Of a stretch of 37,794 nt of DNA, positions 8,065 through 16,668 are shown piece after piece; the stretch's first letter is position 1; every line of letters begins with the position of its first letter. The translations under genes were made by a program, and so were the position numbers. The notes below the pieces were generated by a model. That model was not told the origin of the DNA. It saw only the letters and a list, made by a program, of their open reading frames with translations, and did not search any database. The stretch spans positions 1 to 37,794 of the forward strand of contig DAOURR010000017.1 of the NCBI GenBank assembly GCA_030627625.1, given 5' to 3'. The DNA comes from UBA3103 sp002365855. Lineage in GTDB: Bacteria; Bacillota; Desulfotomaculia; Desulfotomaculales; Pelotomaculaceae.

Positions 8065-9141
8065 CTATATTATAGCTAACCGGTACAACCCCACCATCCC
8101 AATAACGGAGAATATAAAAGTAACTAACCAGAAGGTCAATACTATTCTGTTTTCGCTCCAGCCGGCCAGTTCAAAATGATGGTGCAGGGGAGCCATGCGA
8201 AAGACACGGCGGCCCGTAGTCTGAAAAGAAATGACCTGAATAATGACAGAAAGGGTCTCCAGAACATAAATAGCCCCTATGATTACCAGAAAAAGCTCGC
8301 TTCCGGTTACCACCGCCGCAGCGCCAAGCCCACCCCCCAGCGCCAGGGAACCGGTGTCGCCCATAAAAACCTTAGCAGGGTGGCGGTTGTAAAACAAAAA
8401 CCCCAGGCAGCCTCCGGCCAGCGCGGCCATAACCAGTGCTACACCGGTTTTGTCAACCTGTATAGCTATTGCCATCATAGCCAGGGCCACAATCATGCTC
8501 ACTCCCGCAGCCAGCCCGTCCAACCCGTCGGTAAGGTTAACCCCATTGGCAGCACTCACTGTTACCAGGATTGTAAACGCCAGGAAAGGCCACCAGCCTA
8601 ACTCCAGGTGAATTCCACCGGGAGCAAAAAATCCTGAAAAGGGAAGTACCAGGTCTGTGCCCCGGTTCAGCCCGTATACAACCCAGAACGCCAGTCCTGC
8701 GGCAAGGAGGACCTGCCCCAGCAGTTTTTCCCGGGCTCTTAATCCCAGTGACCTTTTCAATACTACCTTAACGTAATCATCTAAAAACCCAATCAGCCCG
8801 TAGCCAAGGGTCATCAGCAAAACAATAAACCCGTCGACCTGACCGCAGGCCAGTAAAACGCCTCCTGCCGCAGTTCCGACAAGGAACATTACCCCACCCA
8901 TGGTTGGAGTTCCAGATTTTTTAAAATGCCTCGTGGGCCCGTCGGAACGTATATTTTGCCCGAACTTTAGCCGTTTTAAAAATGGTATCATCAGAGGACC
9001 AAGCAGCAGTGTTACTGCCAGCGAAACCATAAAGGCCTTGCATAAAGCATTCTCAAACAACTCGAAATTTGAAAAAAACAGAGAGCCTATGGCTATAACT
9101 ACCACAATTGCAACGGCTGAAGCCTTGCCCAAGCTTCCCAT
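8065..9141 (-). CDS. mraY: Phospho-MurNAc-pentapeptide transferase, lipid I synthase (MraY)
   Basis: Polytopic membrane enzyme joining UDP-MurNAc-pentapeptide to undecaprenyl phosphate to form lipid I. Visible motifs are KSGTPTMGGVMF, the Asp-rich FLDDYVKV, and NLTDGLDGLAAG, with MAPLHHHFELAGW near the C-terminus, all family signatures. Start chosen at ATG 9141 (358 aa, a normal length): GTGGAGG precedes it at good spacing. A longer frame opening at 9201 would overlap murF and add a non-hydrophobic 20-residue head absent from the family. It follows murF by 23 bases. Confidence 0.96.
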   Translation of the reverse strand: MGSLGKASAVAIVVVIAIGSLFFSNFELFENALCKAFMVSLAVTLLLGPLMIPFLKRLKFGQNIRSDGPTRHFKKSGTPTMGGVMFLVGTAAGGVLLACGQVDGFIVLLMTLGYGLIGFLDDYVKVVLKRSLGLRAREKLLGQVLLAAGLAFWVVYGLNRGTDLVLPFSGFFAPGGIHLELGWWPFLAFTILVTVSAANGVNLTDGLDGLAAGVSMIVALAMMAIAIQVDKTGVALVMAALAGGCLGFLFYNRHPAKVFMGDTGSLALGGGLGAAAVVTGSELFLVIIGAIYVLETLSVIIQVISFQTTGRRVFRMAPLHHHFELAGWSENRIVLTFWLVTFIFSVIGMVGLYRLAII

Positions 9142-9164
9142 TAATGCCTCCACAAATAAATCAT

Positions 9165-10577
9165 TTAGTCTATATTCTGGCCGGCCAAAACAGTCTGACA
9201 TCTCCTTGTCGACAACAATTGAATAATTTGCTCCATTTTCATCCCACGGGATCCCTTGAACAGAACCACGTCACCTTCCTGAAGCAGTTCATCCAGGAGA
9301 GTAGCCGCCGTAACATTATCAGGGCATGGGAAAACCTTGTCCTGAAGCATACCGGCACTCACAGCGCCTTCAGCCGCAATGGAGGCAAGGTCTCCCACCG
9401 TCACCAGACAGTCGAGCTTTAACTGGGCTGCCACTTCACCCACTTCACGATGTCCATCAGTGGTACGTGGTCCTAATTCAAGCATGCCTCCGAGCACAGC
9501 TACTGAACGCCGCTCACCCGCAGTTTCCTTTAAAACCATAAGAGACGCCTTCATTGAAGGAGGGCTTGCGTTATAAGCATCATTGATAATGGTTACTCCC
9601 CCGGTTTCGGTGATCTCGAGCCGCATCCCGGTCAAAGCCACTGCGGCAAGCCCCCTGGCTATTTCCTCGTGCGTAAGACCCAATTCCCTGCCCGCGCCAA
9701 TAGCGGCAAGGGCGTTCATAACGTTATGCCTCCCTGGAACAGGAAGGAAATATTCGTGACGGTCACAACCCTGTACTGCTTCAAAACGGCTGCCTCCGCC
9801 TTCAGGCCTGATCTTCTCCACCCTGATGCCCGAGGCCTGTCCTTCTCCGAAAAAGATTACCCTGCCCCGGCAGCGCAGCGCTTCCCTTTGGATAAAGGGG
9901 CTTTCCGCGTGTAAAAGAGCAAACCCGCCGGCCGGTATATGCTCCAGAATTTCACCTTTGGCAGCTGCTATATTACTCACTGTCCCCAGCAGTTCCAGGT
10001 GTGTTTCGCCAATATTTGTAATCACTGCAGCTGTCGGCCGGGCTGTCCTGCACAGGTCGCCTATCTCTCCGGGTCCCCGCATGGCCATCTCCACAACAGC
10101 GGCCTGGCAGCTGCTGTCCATCTCCAACAGGGTTAGCGGCAGTCCGATTTCGTTATTAAAATTTCCAACTGTTTTTAGGGTTTTAAAGCGCGTACCCACT
10201 ACAGAAGCTATCATATCTTTCGTTGTTGTTTTACCGGTACTCCCGGTGACACCAATAACAAAAGGCCTGCAGCATTCCCTGTTATAGGCGGCCAGCTTAT
10301 GAAGCGCCGTCAGGGTATCTTCCACCATAACAACATGAATGCCCGGCGGCAGCCCGGTGCGGCTGCTCACGATCAGGCCGCCCGCGCCGGAGCCCGCGGC
10401 CTGTTTTAAAAAGCTGTGGGCATCATAGCGCTCCCCCCGCAGGGCAATAAACAGGTCGCCTGCTTTGATGGCGCGTGAATCTGTTGAAACCGATTTAAAG
10501 AGCAGTCCGGCATCTCTCTCCTGGAGAATTTCCCCGGCTGTCACCCTTGCTATCTCATGAATCGTTAAAGGTATCAT
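9165..10577 (-). CDS. murF: UDP-MurNAc-tripeptide--D-Ala-D-Ala ligase (MurF)
   Basis: ATP-dependent ligase that adds the D-Ala-D-Ala dipeptide and completes the pentapeptide precursor. 470 residues. Shows DSRAIKAGDLFIALRGERYD in the N-terminal domain, P-loop VTGSTGKTTT at about 111-118, TNIGETHLELLG, and NDAYNASPPSM, which separates MurF from MurE. A GGAGGG ribosome binding site precedes the ATG. Between it and murE lies a hairpin followed by eight T (- strand), so expression relative to murE may be reduced by partial termination. Confidence 0.96.
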   Translation of the reverse strand: MIPLTIHEIARVTAGEILQERDAGLLFKSVSTDSRAIKAGDLFIALRGERYDAHSFLKQAAGSGAGGLIVSSRTGLPPGIHVVMVEDTLTALHKLAAYNRECCRPFVIGVTGSTGKTTTKDMIASVVGTRFKTLKTVGNFNNEIGLPLTLLEMDSSCQAAVVEMAMRGPGEIGDLCRTARPTAAVITNIGETHLELLGTVSNIAAAKGEILEHIPAGGFALLHAESPFIQREALRCRGRVIFFGEGQASGIRVEKIRPEGGGSRFEAVQGCDRHEYFLPVPGRHNVMNALAAIGAGRELGLTHEEIARGLAAVALTGMRLEITETGGVTIINDAYNASPPSMKASLMVLKETAGERRSVAVLGGMLELGPRTTDGHREVGEVAAQLKLDCLVTVGDLASIAAEGAVSAGMLQDKVFPCPDNVTAATLLDELLQEGDVVLFKGSRGMKMEQIIQLLSTRRCQTVLAGQNID

Positions 10578-10589
10578 CTTGAACCCTCC

Positions 10590-10616
10590 AAAAAAAACAG
10601 CTGCTTGGCCAAGCAG
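10590..10616 (-). terminator. Terminator-like hairpin between murE and murF
   Basis: Positions 10601-10616 are a perfect 16-base palindrome, CTGCTTGGCCAAGCAG (6-bp stem with GGCC loop). On the - strand it is followed after three bases by eight T (10590-10597), starting right at the murE stop. The arrangement resembles a weak intrinsic terminator inside the operon; the T run abuts the murF ribosome binding site. Confidence 0.55.
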
Positions 10617-10617
10617 G

Positions 10618-12174
10618 TTAGCCTTCTGAGCCGGGCTTTTGCTCCATGTTTGACTTGAGCCCGATACCGCCGCTCCTTGTTTCTGCTAGCGCCGCAGCAG
10701 CCTCCAAGCGGTCGTCGAAAGGAAACTTTTGCAAACCTATGACCTGGTAATCCTCGTGCCCCTTGCCCGCAATGACAACAACATCGCCCGGACAGGCCAT
10801 ACTTATAGCGCGTTGGATGGCCCTGCGCCGGTCAGCCTCCACAAGGTAACTGTCCTTGGCTGCCGGGGAGCTTATACCTTTTTCTATCTCGCTGATAATA
10901 TGCAATGGTTCTTCCGTGCGTGGATTGTCTGATGTCAGAATGGAGAAGTCGCTGTAACTCGTGGCTATCCCGCCCATCAGAGGACGCTTGGTGCGATCGC
11001 GGTCCCCGCCGCACCCAAATACGGTAATCAGACGGCCATGGGCGATTTGACGAGCTGTCTTCAAGACATTCTCCAACCCGTCCGGCGTATGGGCGTAGTC
11101 AACGATTACCGCAAAATCCTGACCGCAGTTGACGAGCTCAAACCTGCCGGAAACACCGTCTGACTCTTCCAGGGCCTTTATAATTAACCCGGCGGGTATT
11201 CCCAAAGCCAATGAGGCTGAAAAGGCCGCCAGAGCATTATATACGTTAAACAGGCCGGTAAGTTTCAGCTGAAGCTTACAACTTCCCCACTTACCTTTAA
11301 CAGTAAAACTGACCCCTTTAGAGTTAATCTGAACATCCTCAGCCATTACATCAGCCTTGCAACGCACTCCATAAGTATAAACCTTACCGGAGGATGCCTC
11401 AATAAAGTGTTTCGCGTATTGATCGTCCGCGTTAATTACCGAGTATTTTACTCCTTTTTTCTCGCCCGGCAAAGCCAGAGACCTGAATAGCCTTAGCTTT
11501 GACTCAAGGTATTCATCCATATCACGGTGAAAATCAAGATGGTCCTGAGTTAAGTTTGTAAAAATCACAACATCAAATTCACAGCCGTCCACCCTGTGCA
11601 GAGACAGGGCATGTGAAGAAACTTCCATGACACAGGTATCGACTCCCTCAGTCGACATCTCGTGCAGCAGGCGCTGCAGCTCAAGTGATTCCGGGGTGGT
11701 ATGTTTAACCGGCAGGATTCTGCTCCCAATCCGGTTGTGTATAGTTCCGATCAAACCAGTCTTTTGGCCTGATACATTTAGGACGGCGGCCAGAAGATTT
11801 GTTGTCGTCGTTTTGCCATTGGTACCCGTGACCCCAATCATTTTCATCCTGGAGGATGGGCAGCCGTAAAACCGGGTTGAGAGTAACGCAAGCGCGTGTC
11901 TTGTATCAGCCGCCAGGATCCATGCAACACCGGGAGAAATGTTGACCTCACGTTGCATAACTATTGCTGCAGCGCCTTGTTCAACTGCCTGACTAATATA
12001 TTCATGCCCATCGGCGTTTAATCCCTTGACAGCCACAAAAAGAAATCCCGGTTCAACCTGGCGTGAGTCGTAGGCAATCCCCTTAATCTGTGTCGAGGGG
12101 TCACCGCCCCAGGCAAGGAATTCAATTACTTCAAGCAGTTCTTGAAAAAGCAATTGTTCCACCCCGATTTCCAT
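10618..12174 (-). CDS. murE: UDP-MurNAc-L-Ala-D-Glu--meso-diaminopimelate ligase (MurE)
   Basis: ATP-dependent ligase adding the third stem-peptide residue. 518 residues. Shows IAYDSRQVEPGFLFVAVKG, P-loop GVTGTNGKTTTT near 115-124, TNLTQDHLDFH and VDYAHTPDGLENVL. The decisive mark is DNPR at residues 416-419, the motif of enzymes that use meso-diaminopimelate rather than L-lysine, so the wall is predicted to be meso-DAP type. A 153-base gap separates it from the transpeptidase gene upstream; a TATAAT sits in that gap without a good -35, so an internal promoter is possible but unproven. Confidence 0.96.
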   Translation of the reverse strand: MEIGVEQLLFQELLEVIEFLAWGGDPSTQIKGIAYDSRQVEPGFLFVAVKGLNADGHEYISQAVEQGAAAIVMQREVNISPGVAWILAADTRHALALLSTRFYGCPSSRMKMIGVTGTNGKTTTTNLLAAVLNVSGQKTGLIGTIHNRIGSRILPVKHTTPESLELQRLLHEMSTEGVDTCVMEVSSHALSLHRVDGCEFDVVIFTNLTQDHLDFHRDMDEYLESKLRLFRSLALPGEKKGVKYSVINADDQYAKHFIEASSGKVYTYGVRCKADVMAEDVQINSKGVSFTVKGKWGSCKLQLKLTGLFNVYNALAAFSASLALGIPAGLIIKALEESDGVSGRFELVNCGQDFAVIVDYAHTPDGLENVLKTARQIAHGRLITVFGCGGDRDRTKRPLMGGIATSYSDFSILTSDNPRTEEPLHIISEIEKGISSPAAKDSYLVEADRRRAIQRAISMACPGDVVVIAGKGHEDYQVIGLQKFPFDDRLEAAAALAETRSGGIGLKSNMEQKPGSEG

Positions 12175-12327
12175 GTTTATATTACCTTTTCATAGTATTT
12201 CCATCAACAACTATTATATTCCACGGGAGGTAAATTATGGTTTGATCCTTTATAGTTGAAGAGGCGGCTAAAATTTCCAAAGAAACCAGGCCAACCTCTT
12301 TTTTCCCCTTAAATCTTTTTCCGGAGC

Positions 12328-14460
12328 CTAGTCTAGCAGACTCCTTATCACCGGCGGTTGGAACTCAACTGTGATGGTGGCGCCACTGGGTACTTTAGTG
12401 CCCGGGGCTACCTGTTGCGCTGCGGCAAGCCCGCTTCCTGACGGGTTAAGATGAAGTCCTAGTTTCTCTAAAATGCTGCCGGCTTCCTTGATGGACAAGC
12501 CTCCTAGATCGGGTACGGTGACCTCACCCGATGAACCATTACCATGCGGTTGCAGCTCAAGAATGACCGTAGTACCGCTCAAGACCTCGGCTCCGCCATT
12601 GGGTATCTGGCTGTATACGATTTTCCCTTCACCCCTGATTTGGACGGAAAAACCTGCGTTCTTCAGTACGTTTTGGGCATCTTCCACAGGATAATTAACA
12701 ACATTCGGCATGGTCATTTTTACCCTGTTCTCTTCAAAAACAAAAGGTAGCTTTGGCTTTTCCAGGTTTGGTCTTTCAGGGACTTTCATATACCTTAAAG
12801 TATCCTGAGCGATGGCTTTAAAAGCAGGCGCGGCCACCTGGCTTCCATAATATATATAGCTAGTCGGCTCAGCTACCATTACCAGCATCGCTATCTGGGG
12901 GTCGTCAGCAGGAGCAAAGCCCACGAATGAACCTACGTATTTTCCTGCAGCATACCCACCGGATTCTACCACTTGCGCCGTGCCTGTTTTGCCCGCCGCA
13001 CCGTATCCATCCACAAAAGCGTTTCTCCCCGTACCCTTGAACACCACATTAGTTAGCAGATCCATCAGAGTCTGTGCTGTATTTTTTGAAATGACCTGGC
13101 GGACAACCTCAGGTTTAAACTCTTTAACCACCTTGCCTTCTCCATCGGTGACAGCCTTGACCAGAGACGGTTTCATCAAGACCCCCCCGTTAGCGACTGC
13201 GGAAGCGGCAGTAAGCAGTTGGATTGGCGTCACAGCAATGGACTGCCCCATCGACATAGTGGCGATATTTAGGTCAGTAGCTTCTTTTTCGGGAATTTGG
13301 ATACCCACTTCCTCACCGGGAAGGGAAATATTGGTTTTTTCTCCAAGTCCAAAGGCGTTGATATATTTATAAAATTTTTCCTTGCCCAGCCTTAGTCCCA
13401 CTGTAATAAAACCGGGGTTGCAGGAGTTTTGAACGACCTCTACGAAAGTTTGTGAACCGTGCCCTCCGTCATTCCAGCACCTGATGGTGCGGTCCGCGAC
13501 CTTAATAAAACCAGGATCATAAAAAGTATCGGTGAGTTTGACTGCGCCTTCTTCCAGGGCAGCCGCAGCTGTGATAATTTTAAAGGTTGATCCGGGCTCA
13601 TAATTATACCAGATACTAGGATTGTGATCCCATACCGACTGAGGATCCTTCCTCCAGTCACCGGGACTAAATGTGGGCCTGTTACCCATCGCAAGGATCT
13701 CACCGGTCTTGGGGTCCATTACAATAATTACCGCTAGTTTAGGGTGATGCTCGTCTATTATTTTGTCTAGTTCCCTTTCCACGAAAAACTGTATGGTCTG
13801 ATCGATGGTAAGAACCAGGTTATTTCCTTGCACCGGAGGAATAAATTTATGAAGGGCTTCTGGAATGTTCCTGCCAACCGCGTCTTTTTCAATCACAATT
13901 CGTCCCGGAACACCCTTTAAATCCTTGTCATATACAGCTTCTATGCCGATTAAGCCCTGATTGTCATCACCTGCGAAACCAAGTACATGTGCTGCAAGAC
14001 TCTCCTGGTGATAAAAGCGCCTGCTCTCCTCCACCAGTTCTACACCGCTTATTTTTAAAGCCTTCAGCCTTTGAGCCGAGTCGTAATCAATTCTCCTCTT
14101 AATCCAGACAAAGCCCACGTTTTGGGTGAGCCTGTTATAAACATCTTCCCTATCCATACTCAAGGCTTCAGCAATCTTATCAGCAGCAGCCGGCTTGTCT
14201 TTGATTTGGGGTGGAAAGGCATAGGCCGAGTCAACACTCACACTCGTTACCAGTTCATTACCACTGCGGTCATAAATAGTCCCTCGCTTGGCCTCAACCG
14301 GCACATCGCGCATTCTGACTTCCAGGGCTTCTTCTCTAAGCCTGTCCCCTTCAACAAGCTGAATCCAGGCCAGGCGGAAAATCAGCCCTAAAAGGGCCGC
14401 CGTAGCGATTAGAAAAACCCAGGTTATTCTTTTCCGGATTAAAATACTTGTTGTTTGCAT
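12328..14460 (-). CDS. spoVD: Class B penicillin-binding protein with two PASTA domains (SpoVD/PBP2B type)
   Basis: Membrane-anchored D,D-transpeptidase that cross-links septal or cortex peptidoglycan. Order: N-terminal transmembrane helix (about 12-34); PBP dimerisation domain starting at KRGTIYDRSGNEL; transpeptidase domain with active-site S291-T-F-K294, S346-C-N348 and K491-T-G493; then two PASTA repeats at about 582-639 and 646-702. B. subtilis PBP2B has two PASTA repeats and SpoVD one, so the name SpoVD or FtsI is arbitrary; both roles are possible. A GGGGAG ribosome binding site sits seven bases before ATG, inside the 3' part of the ftsL frame, which overlaps this gene by 110 bases. 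Its presumed SEDS partner is the ftsW gene downstream. Confidence 0.94.
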   Translation of the reverse strand: MQTTSILIRKRITWVFLIATAALLGLIFRLAWIQLVEGDRLREEALEVRMRDVPVEAKRGTIYDRSGNELVTSVSVDSAYAFPPQIKDKPAAADKIAEALSMDREDVYNRLTQNVGFVWIKRRIDYDSAQRLKALKISGVELVEESRRFYHQESLAAHVLGFAGDDNQGLIGIEAVYDKDLKGVPGRIVIEKDAVGRNIPEALHKFIPPVQGNNLVLTIDQTIQFFVERELDKIIDEHHPKLAVIIVMDPKTGEILAMGNRPTFSPGDWRKDPQSVWDHNPSIWYNYEPGSTFKIITAAAALEEGAVKLTDTFYDPGFIKVADRTIRCWNDGGHGSQTFVEVVQNSCNPGFITVGLRLGKEKFYKYINAFGLGEKTNISLPGEEVGIQIPEKEATDLNIATMSMGQSIAVTPIQLLTAASAVANGGVLMKPSLVKAVTDGEGKVVKEFKPEVVRQVISKNTAQTLMDLLTNVVFKGTGRNAFVDGYGAAGKTGTAQVVESGGYAAGKYVGSFVGFAPADDPQIAMLVMVAEPTSYIYYGSQVAAPAFKAIAQDTLRYMKVPERPNLEKPKLPFVFEENRVKMTMPNVVNYPVEDAQNVLKNAGFSVQIRGEGKIVYSQIPNGGAEVLSGTTVILELQPHGNGSSGEVTVPDLGGLSIKEAGSILEKLGLHLNPSGSGLAAAQQVAPGTKVPSGATITVEFQPPVIRSLLD

Positions 14461-14992
14461 TTTTCTTCTCCCCGGATACTATACCTGGCCCCTGCCCAAG
14501 TCGAATGTTTTCAAACCGGTTAACCAGTTCCGTAAAAGCCTTGATTAGACGGCTCTTTTCCTCTCCGGCAGGGGAAATGCCGGCTGCAAGTCCGTCTTCT
14601 TCCTGTATAACCGGTTCTGATTTAGTTTCCATTCCGGCAACAGTTACAACCAAAACATTGCCGCTGTCCGCCTTAACCATCCCCAGCTTGCCCTCGGCCA
14701 GTTCCTGCACTCGTTCAAGCGAGGCCATCCGGTTTATTTCCTCATACAGACTGTGATTTTCCACGCGCAGCATGGCAAGTTCTTTGTCCAGGCAGGTAAT
14801 CTGGTAGCCCAGGGCCATAACTTGAGAAAAGTAATAGGCGACCATCACCCCAACCAAAAAAACAGTCAAAATAAACCCTGAAAGCGCCAGCCTTGAACTC
14901 TTCAGCGCGTACTTGCGCCTTCGTGTCTTTACAGGCCGGCTCTCATCAACGGACAATCCATAGTAGCCTGTCTTCTCCTGAGCTACTACCAA
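14351..14992 (-). CDS. ftsL: FtsL-like division protein, long C-terminus overlapping the PBP gene
   Basis: Bitopic divisome protein expected to bridge DivIC/FtsQ and the FtsW-PBP pair. Visible: basic N-terminus (KTRRRKYALK), one transmembrane helix at about 36-58, then a leucine-zipper-like coil (62-100) with RVENHSLYEEINRM. Start is TTG at 14992, supported by GGAGGT nine bases upstream; no ATG or GTG is suitable. The 213-residue length exceeds most FtsL proteins. The last 36 codons run through the start of the transpeptidase gene in another frame, and the tail after about residue 120 looks low in conservation. Position between rsmH and the class B PBP is the ftsL position in nearly all dcw clusters. 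Confidence 0.85.
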   Translation of the reverse strand: MVVAQEKTGYYGLSVDESRPVKTRRRKYALKSSRLALSGFILTVFLVGVMVAYYFSQVMALGYQITCLDKELAMLRVENHSLYEEINRMASLERVQELAEGKLGMVKADSGNVLVVTVAGMETKSEPVIQEEDGLAAGISPAGEEKSRLIKAFTELVNRFENIRLGQGPGIVSGEKKNANNKYFNPEKNNLGFSNRYGGPFRADFPPGLDSAC

Positions 14993-15061
14993 GAGTATTC
15001 AACCTCCATCGGAAATAGAACTGCCGCCGGGGAAGGAATTCCCAGCTCAATTAAGTCAATG

Positions 15062-16006
15062 TCAAATTCTTTCTGCCACCCGCAGCTTGGCGCTTCTTGC
15101 CCTTGGATTCAGCTCCAGCTCAGAAGGTGAAGCCAAAACAGGCTTAGCATTTACGAGCCTCAGCACTTTTTCCCTACCACACACACATACAGGGAAATTT
15201 CTGGGGCAGGTGCATGGTGAAACAAGCCGGCGAAAAAGGTCTTTAATAATTCTGTCCTCCAAAGAGTGGAAGGTAATAACACATATTCTACCGCCCGGCC
15301 GCAGGGCATTTACAGCCGACAGGACGGCTTGCTCAAGGATTTCCAATTCCCTGTTTACAGCTATACGCAGTGCCTGAAAGGTCCGCCTGGCAGGATGCGG
15401 GCCCTGCCGCCTCGCGCCGGCAGGCACAGCTTTTTTAATGATCTCAACCAGCTGCCCGGTGGTTTCAATGGGAATCCTCTTTCTTTCCTCTGCAATGAAC
15501 TGCGCGATCCTGGCAGCCCACCGCTCCTCGCCAAAATCTTTAATAGTTTTTGCCAGCTTATGCTCCGGCAGGTTGTTCACAAGGTAGCCGGCGGTTATTT
15601 CCTGTTCCGGGTCCATTCTCATATCCAGGGGAGCGTTATGCTGGTAGCTAAAGCCCCTGGCGGGGTTATCAAGCTGATATGATGATACCCCAAGATCAAA
15701 AATTATTCCGTCCACATGGGTAATTTCCAGACTGTTTAACACTTCGGTCAGGCCGGCAAAGTTGGCACGAACTAATTTCACCCTGTCCAGGAATTTTACA
15801 AGCTTGTTCGCTGCCGCAGCCAGGGCTTCGGGATCCTGATCCAGCCCTATCAGCAGCACGGCGGGTCTAAAATCTACTGTTTTATTTAATATGGCCTCAC
15901 TATGCCCGGCGCCACCCAGGGTACAATCTACATATATACCGCCAGGCGTGAGCCTCAGACCCTCCAGGACCTCAAGAGGCATGACCGGGTTGTGGATAAA
16001 TTCCAT
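15062..16006 (-). CDS. rsmH: 16S rRNA (cytosine(1402)-N4)-methyltransferase (RsmH/MraW)
   Basis: SAM-dependent methylation of C1402 N4 in the ribosomal P site. 314 residues. Family marks are the opening HNPVMPLEVLEGL, SAM-binding DCTLGGAGHSEAIL, the DGIIFDLGVSSYQLDNPARGFSY stretch, FQALRIAVNRELE, and FHSLEDRIIKD near the C-terminus. A cysteine-bearing segment (CTCPRNFPVCVCGR) lies between them, as in many Firmicutes orthologues. It is second in the dcw run, 18 bases after mraZ, as in most bacteria. Confidence 0.97.
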   Translation of the reverse strand: MEFIHNPVMPLEVLEGLRLTPGGIYVDCTLGGAGHSEAILNKTVDFRPAVLLIGLDQDPEALAAAANKLVKFLDRVKLVRANFAGLTEVLNSLEITHVDGIIFDLGVSSYQLDNPARGFSYQHNAPLDMRMDPEQEITAGYLVNNLPEHKLAKTIKDFGEERWAARIAQFIAEERKRIPIETTGQLVEIIKKAVPAGARRQGPHPARRTFQALRIAVNRELEILEQAVLSAVNALRPGGRICVITFHSLEDRIIKDLFRRLVSPCTCPRNFPVCVCGREKVLRLVNAKPVLASPSELELNPRARSAKLRVAERI

Positions 16007-16024
16007 TCTAATTCAACCCTTATA

Positions 16025-16474
16025 TTACTGGTTTTTAGTTATATCGAGATCTAAGTCTACAATCTTCTCTGCTATGTCTTCATATGATGCGGCAGTACGC
16101 GAAATATATTGTTCCCATTGTCCCTTAGCCCAGATTTCAACCCGGGTAGATACGCCGATTACAATTGCATCCTTCTCCAACTGGGCAAATTCTCTTAAAT
16201 TAACCGGGATCAATATTCTACCCTGTTTATCTACTTCACATATTGCGGCGCCTGAGAAAAAAAACCGAACGAAGGCCCGGGCATCGCCCTTAGTAAAGGG
16301 TAAGGACTTCAGCTTCTGCTCAAGCACCTCCCATTCGCTGCGAGGGTAAGCAAAAAGACATCCGTCAAGACCTTTTGTTACCACAAAAGAGTCTCCCAGG
16401 CCTTCTCGGAAGCGGGCTGGTATAAATAGTCTTCCCTTTGAGTCAATATTATGTTGATATTCTCCCATAAACAT
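16025..16474 (-). CDS. mraZ: Transcriptional regulator MraZ
   Basis: DNA-binding protein of the AbrB/SpoVT fold, a ring-forming regulator of its own dcw operon. 149 residues with the two tandem half-domains visible: DSKGRLFIPARFRE (from Asp11) and DKQGRILIPVNLRE (from Asp82). It is the first gene of the cluster. Three 10-base-spaced GTGG repeats lie about 30 bases before its ATG and are the probable autoregulatory operator. The ribosome binding site is modest (GGGG, eight bases before ATG). Confidence 0.97.
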   Translation of the reverse strand: MFMGEYQHNIDSKGRLFIPARFREGLGDSFVVTKGLDGCLFAYPRSEWEVLEQKLKSLPFTKGDARAFVRFFFSGAAICEVDKQGRILIPVNLREFAQLEKDAIVIGVSTRVEIWAKGQWEQYISRTAASYEDIAEKIVDLDLDITKNQ

Positions 16475-16504
16475 GTGCTTCGCCCCAGATCGGTGGGAAT
16501 ATCA

Positions 16505-16534
16505 CCCACTTAAAACCACATTCCACCACTTATT
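16505..16534 (-). promoter_or_regulatory. Probable MraZ operator: three tandem GTGG decamers
   Basis: Read on the - strand the 30 bases divide into three contiguous decamers, AATAAGTGGT, GGAATGTGGT and TTTAAGTGGG, each with GTGG at the same phase. MraZ boxes in other bacteria are direct repeats of a TGGG or AAGTG core at 10-base spacing just before mraZ, so number, spacing and place all fit. A TAGAAT that could serve as -10 lies immediately upstream (- strand) without a convincing -35. Confidence 0.75.
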
Positions 16535-16591
16535 CTATCAATAAACAAAAATACCTTTTTGAAAATAAAAAAAATTAACTTTTTACTGGTG

Positions 16592-16625
16592 AAAAAAATA
16601 GCGGGACGAGTTATTAAAAACCCGC
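16592..16625 (-). terminator. Probable terminator upstream of the dcw cluster
   Basis: On the - strand GCGGG (16621-16625) pairs with CCCGC (16601-16605) across a 15-base loop and is followed by TA and seven T (to 16592). It would end the transcript of the small membrane protein gene at 16669-16965 before the mraZ promoter. The stem is short, so efficiency is uncertain. Confidence 0.5.
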
Positions 16626-16668
16626 CCCGAAGGAACTGGCAAACCTGAACGAGGAGTTCACAGCCGCT

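Noticed and set aside
12258..12306. Hairpin AAGAGG...CCTCTT plus T run, terminator-like on the + strand
   Set aside because: There is no + strand gene before it; read in the direction of the dcw genes it has no T run after the stem, so it is not called a terminator.
12180..12327. Internal sigma promoter before murE (TATAAT near 12213)
   Set aside because: No acceptable -35 at 16-18 bases and no clear sporulation-sigma match, so left as a possibility only.
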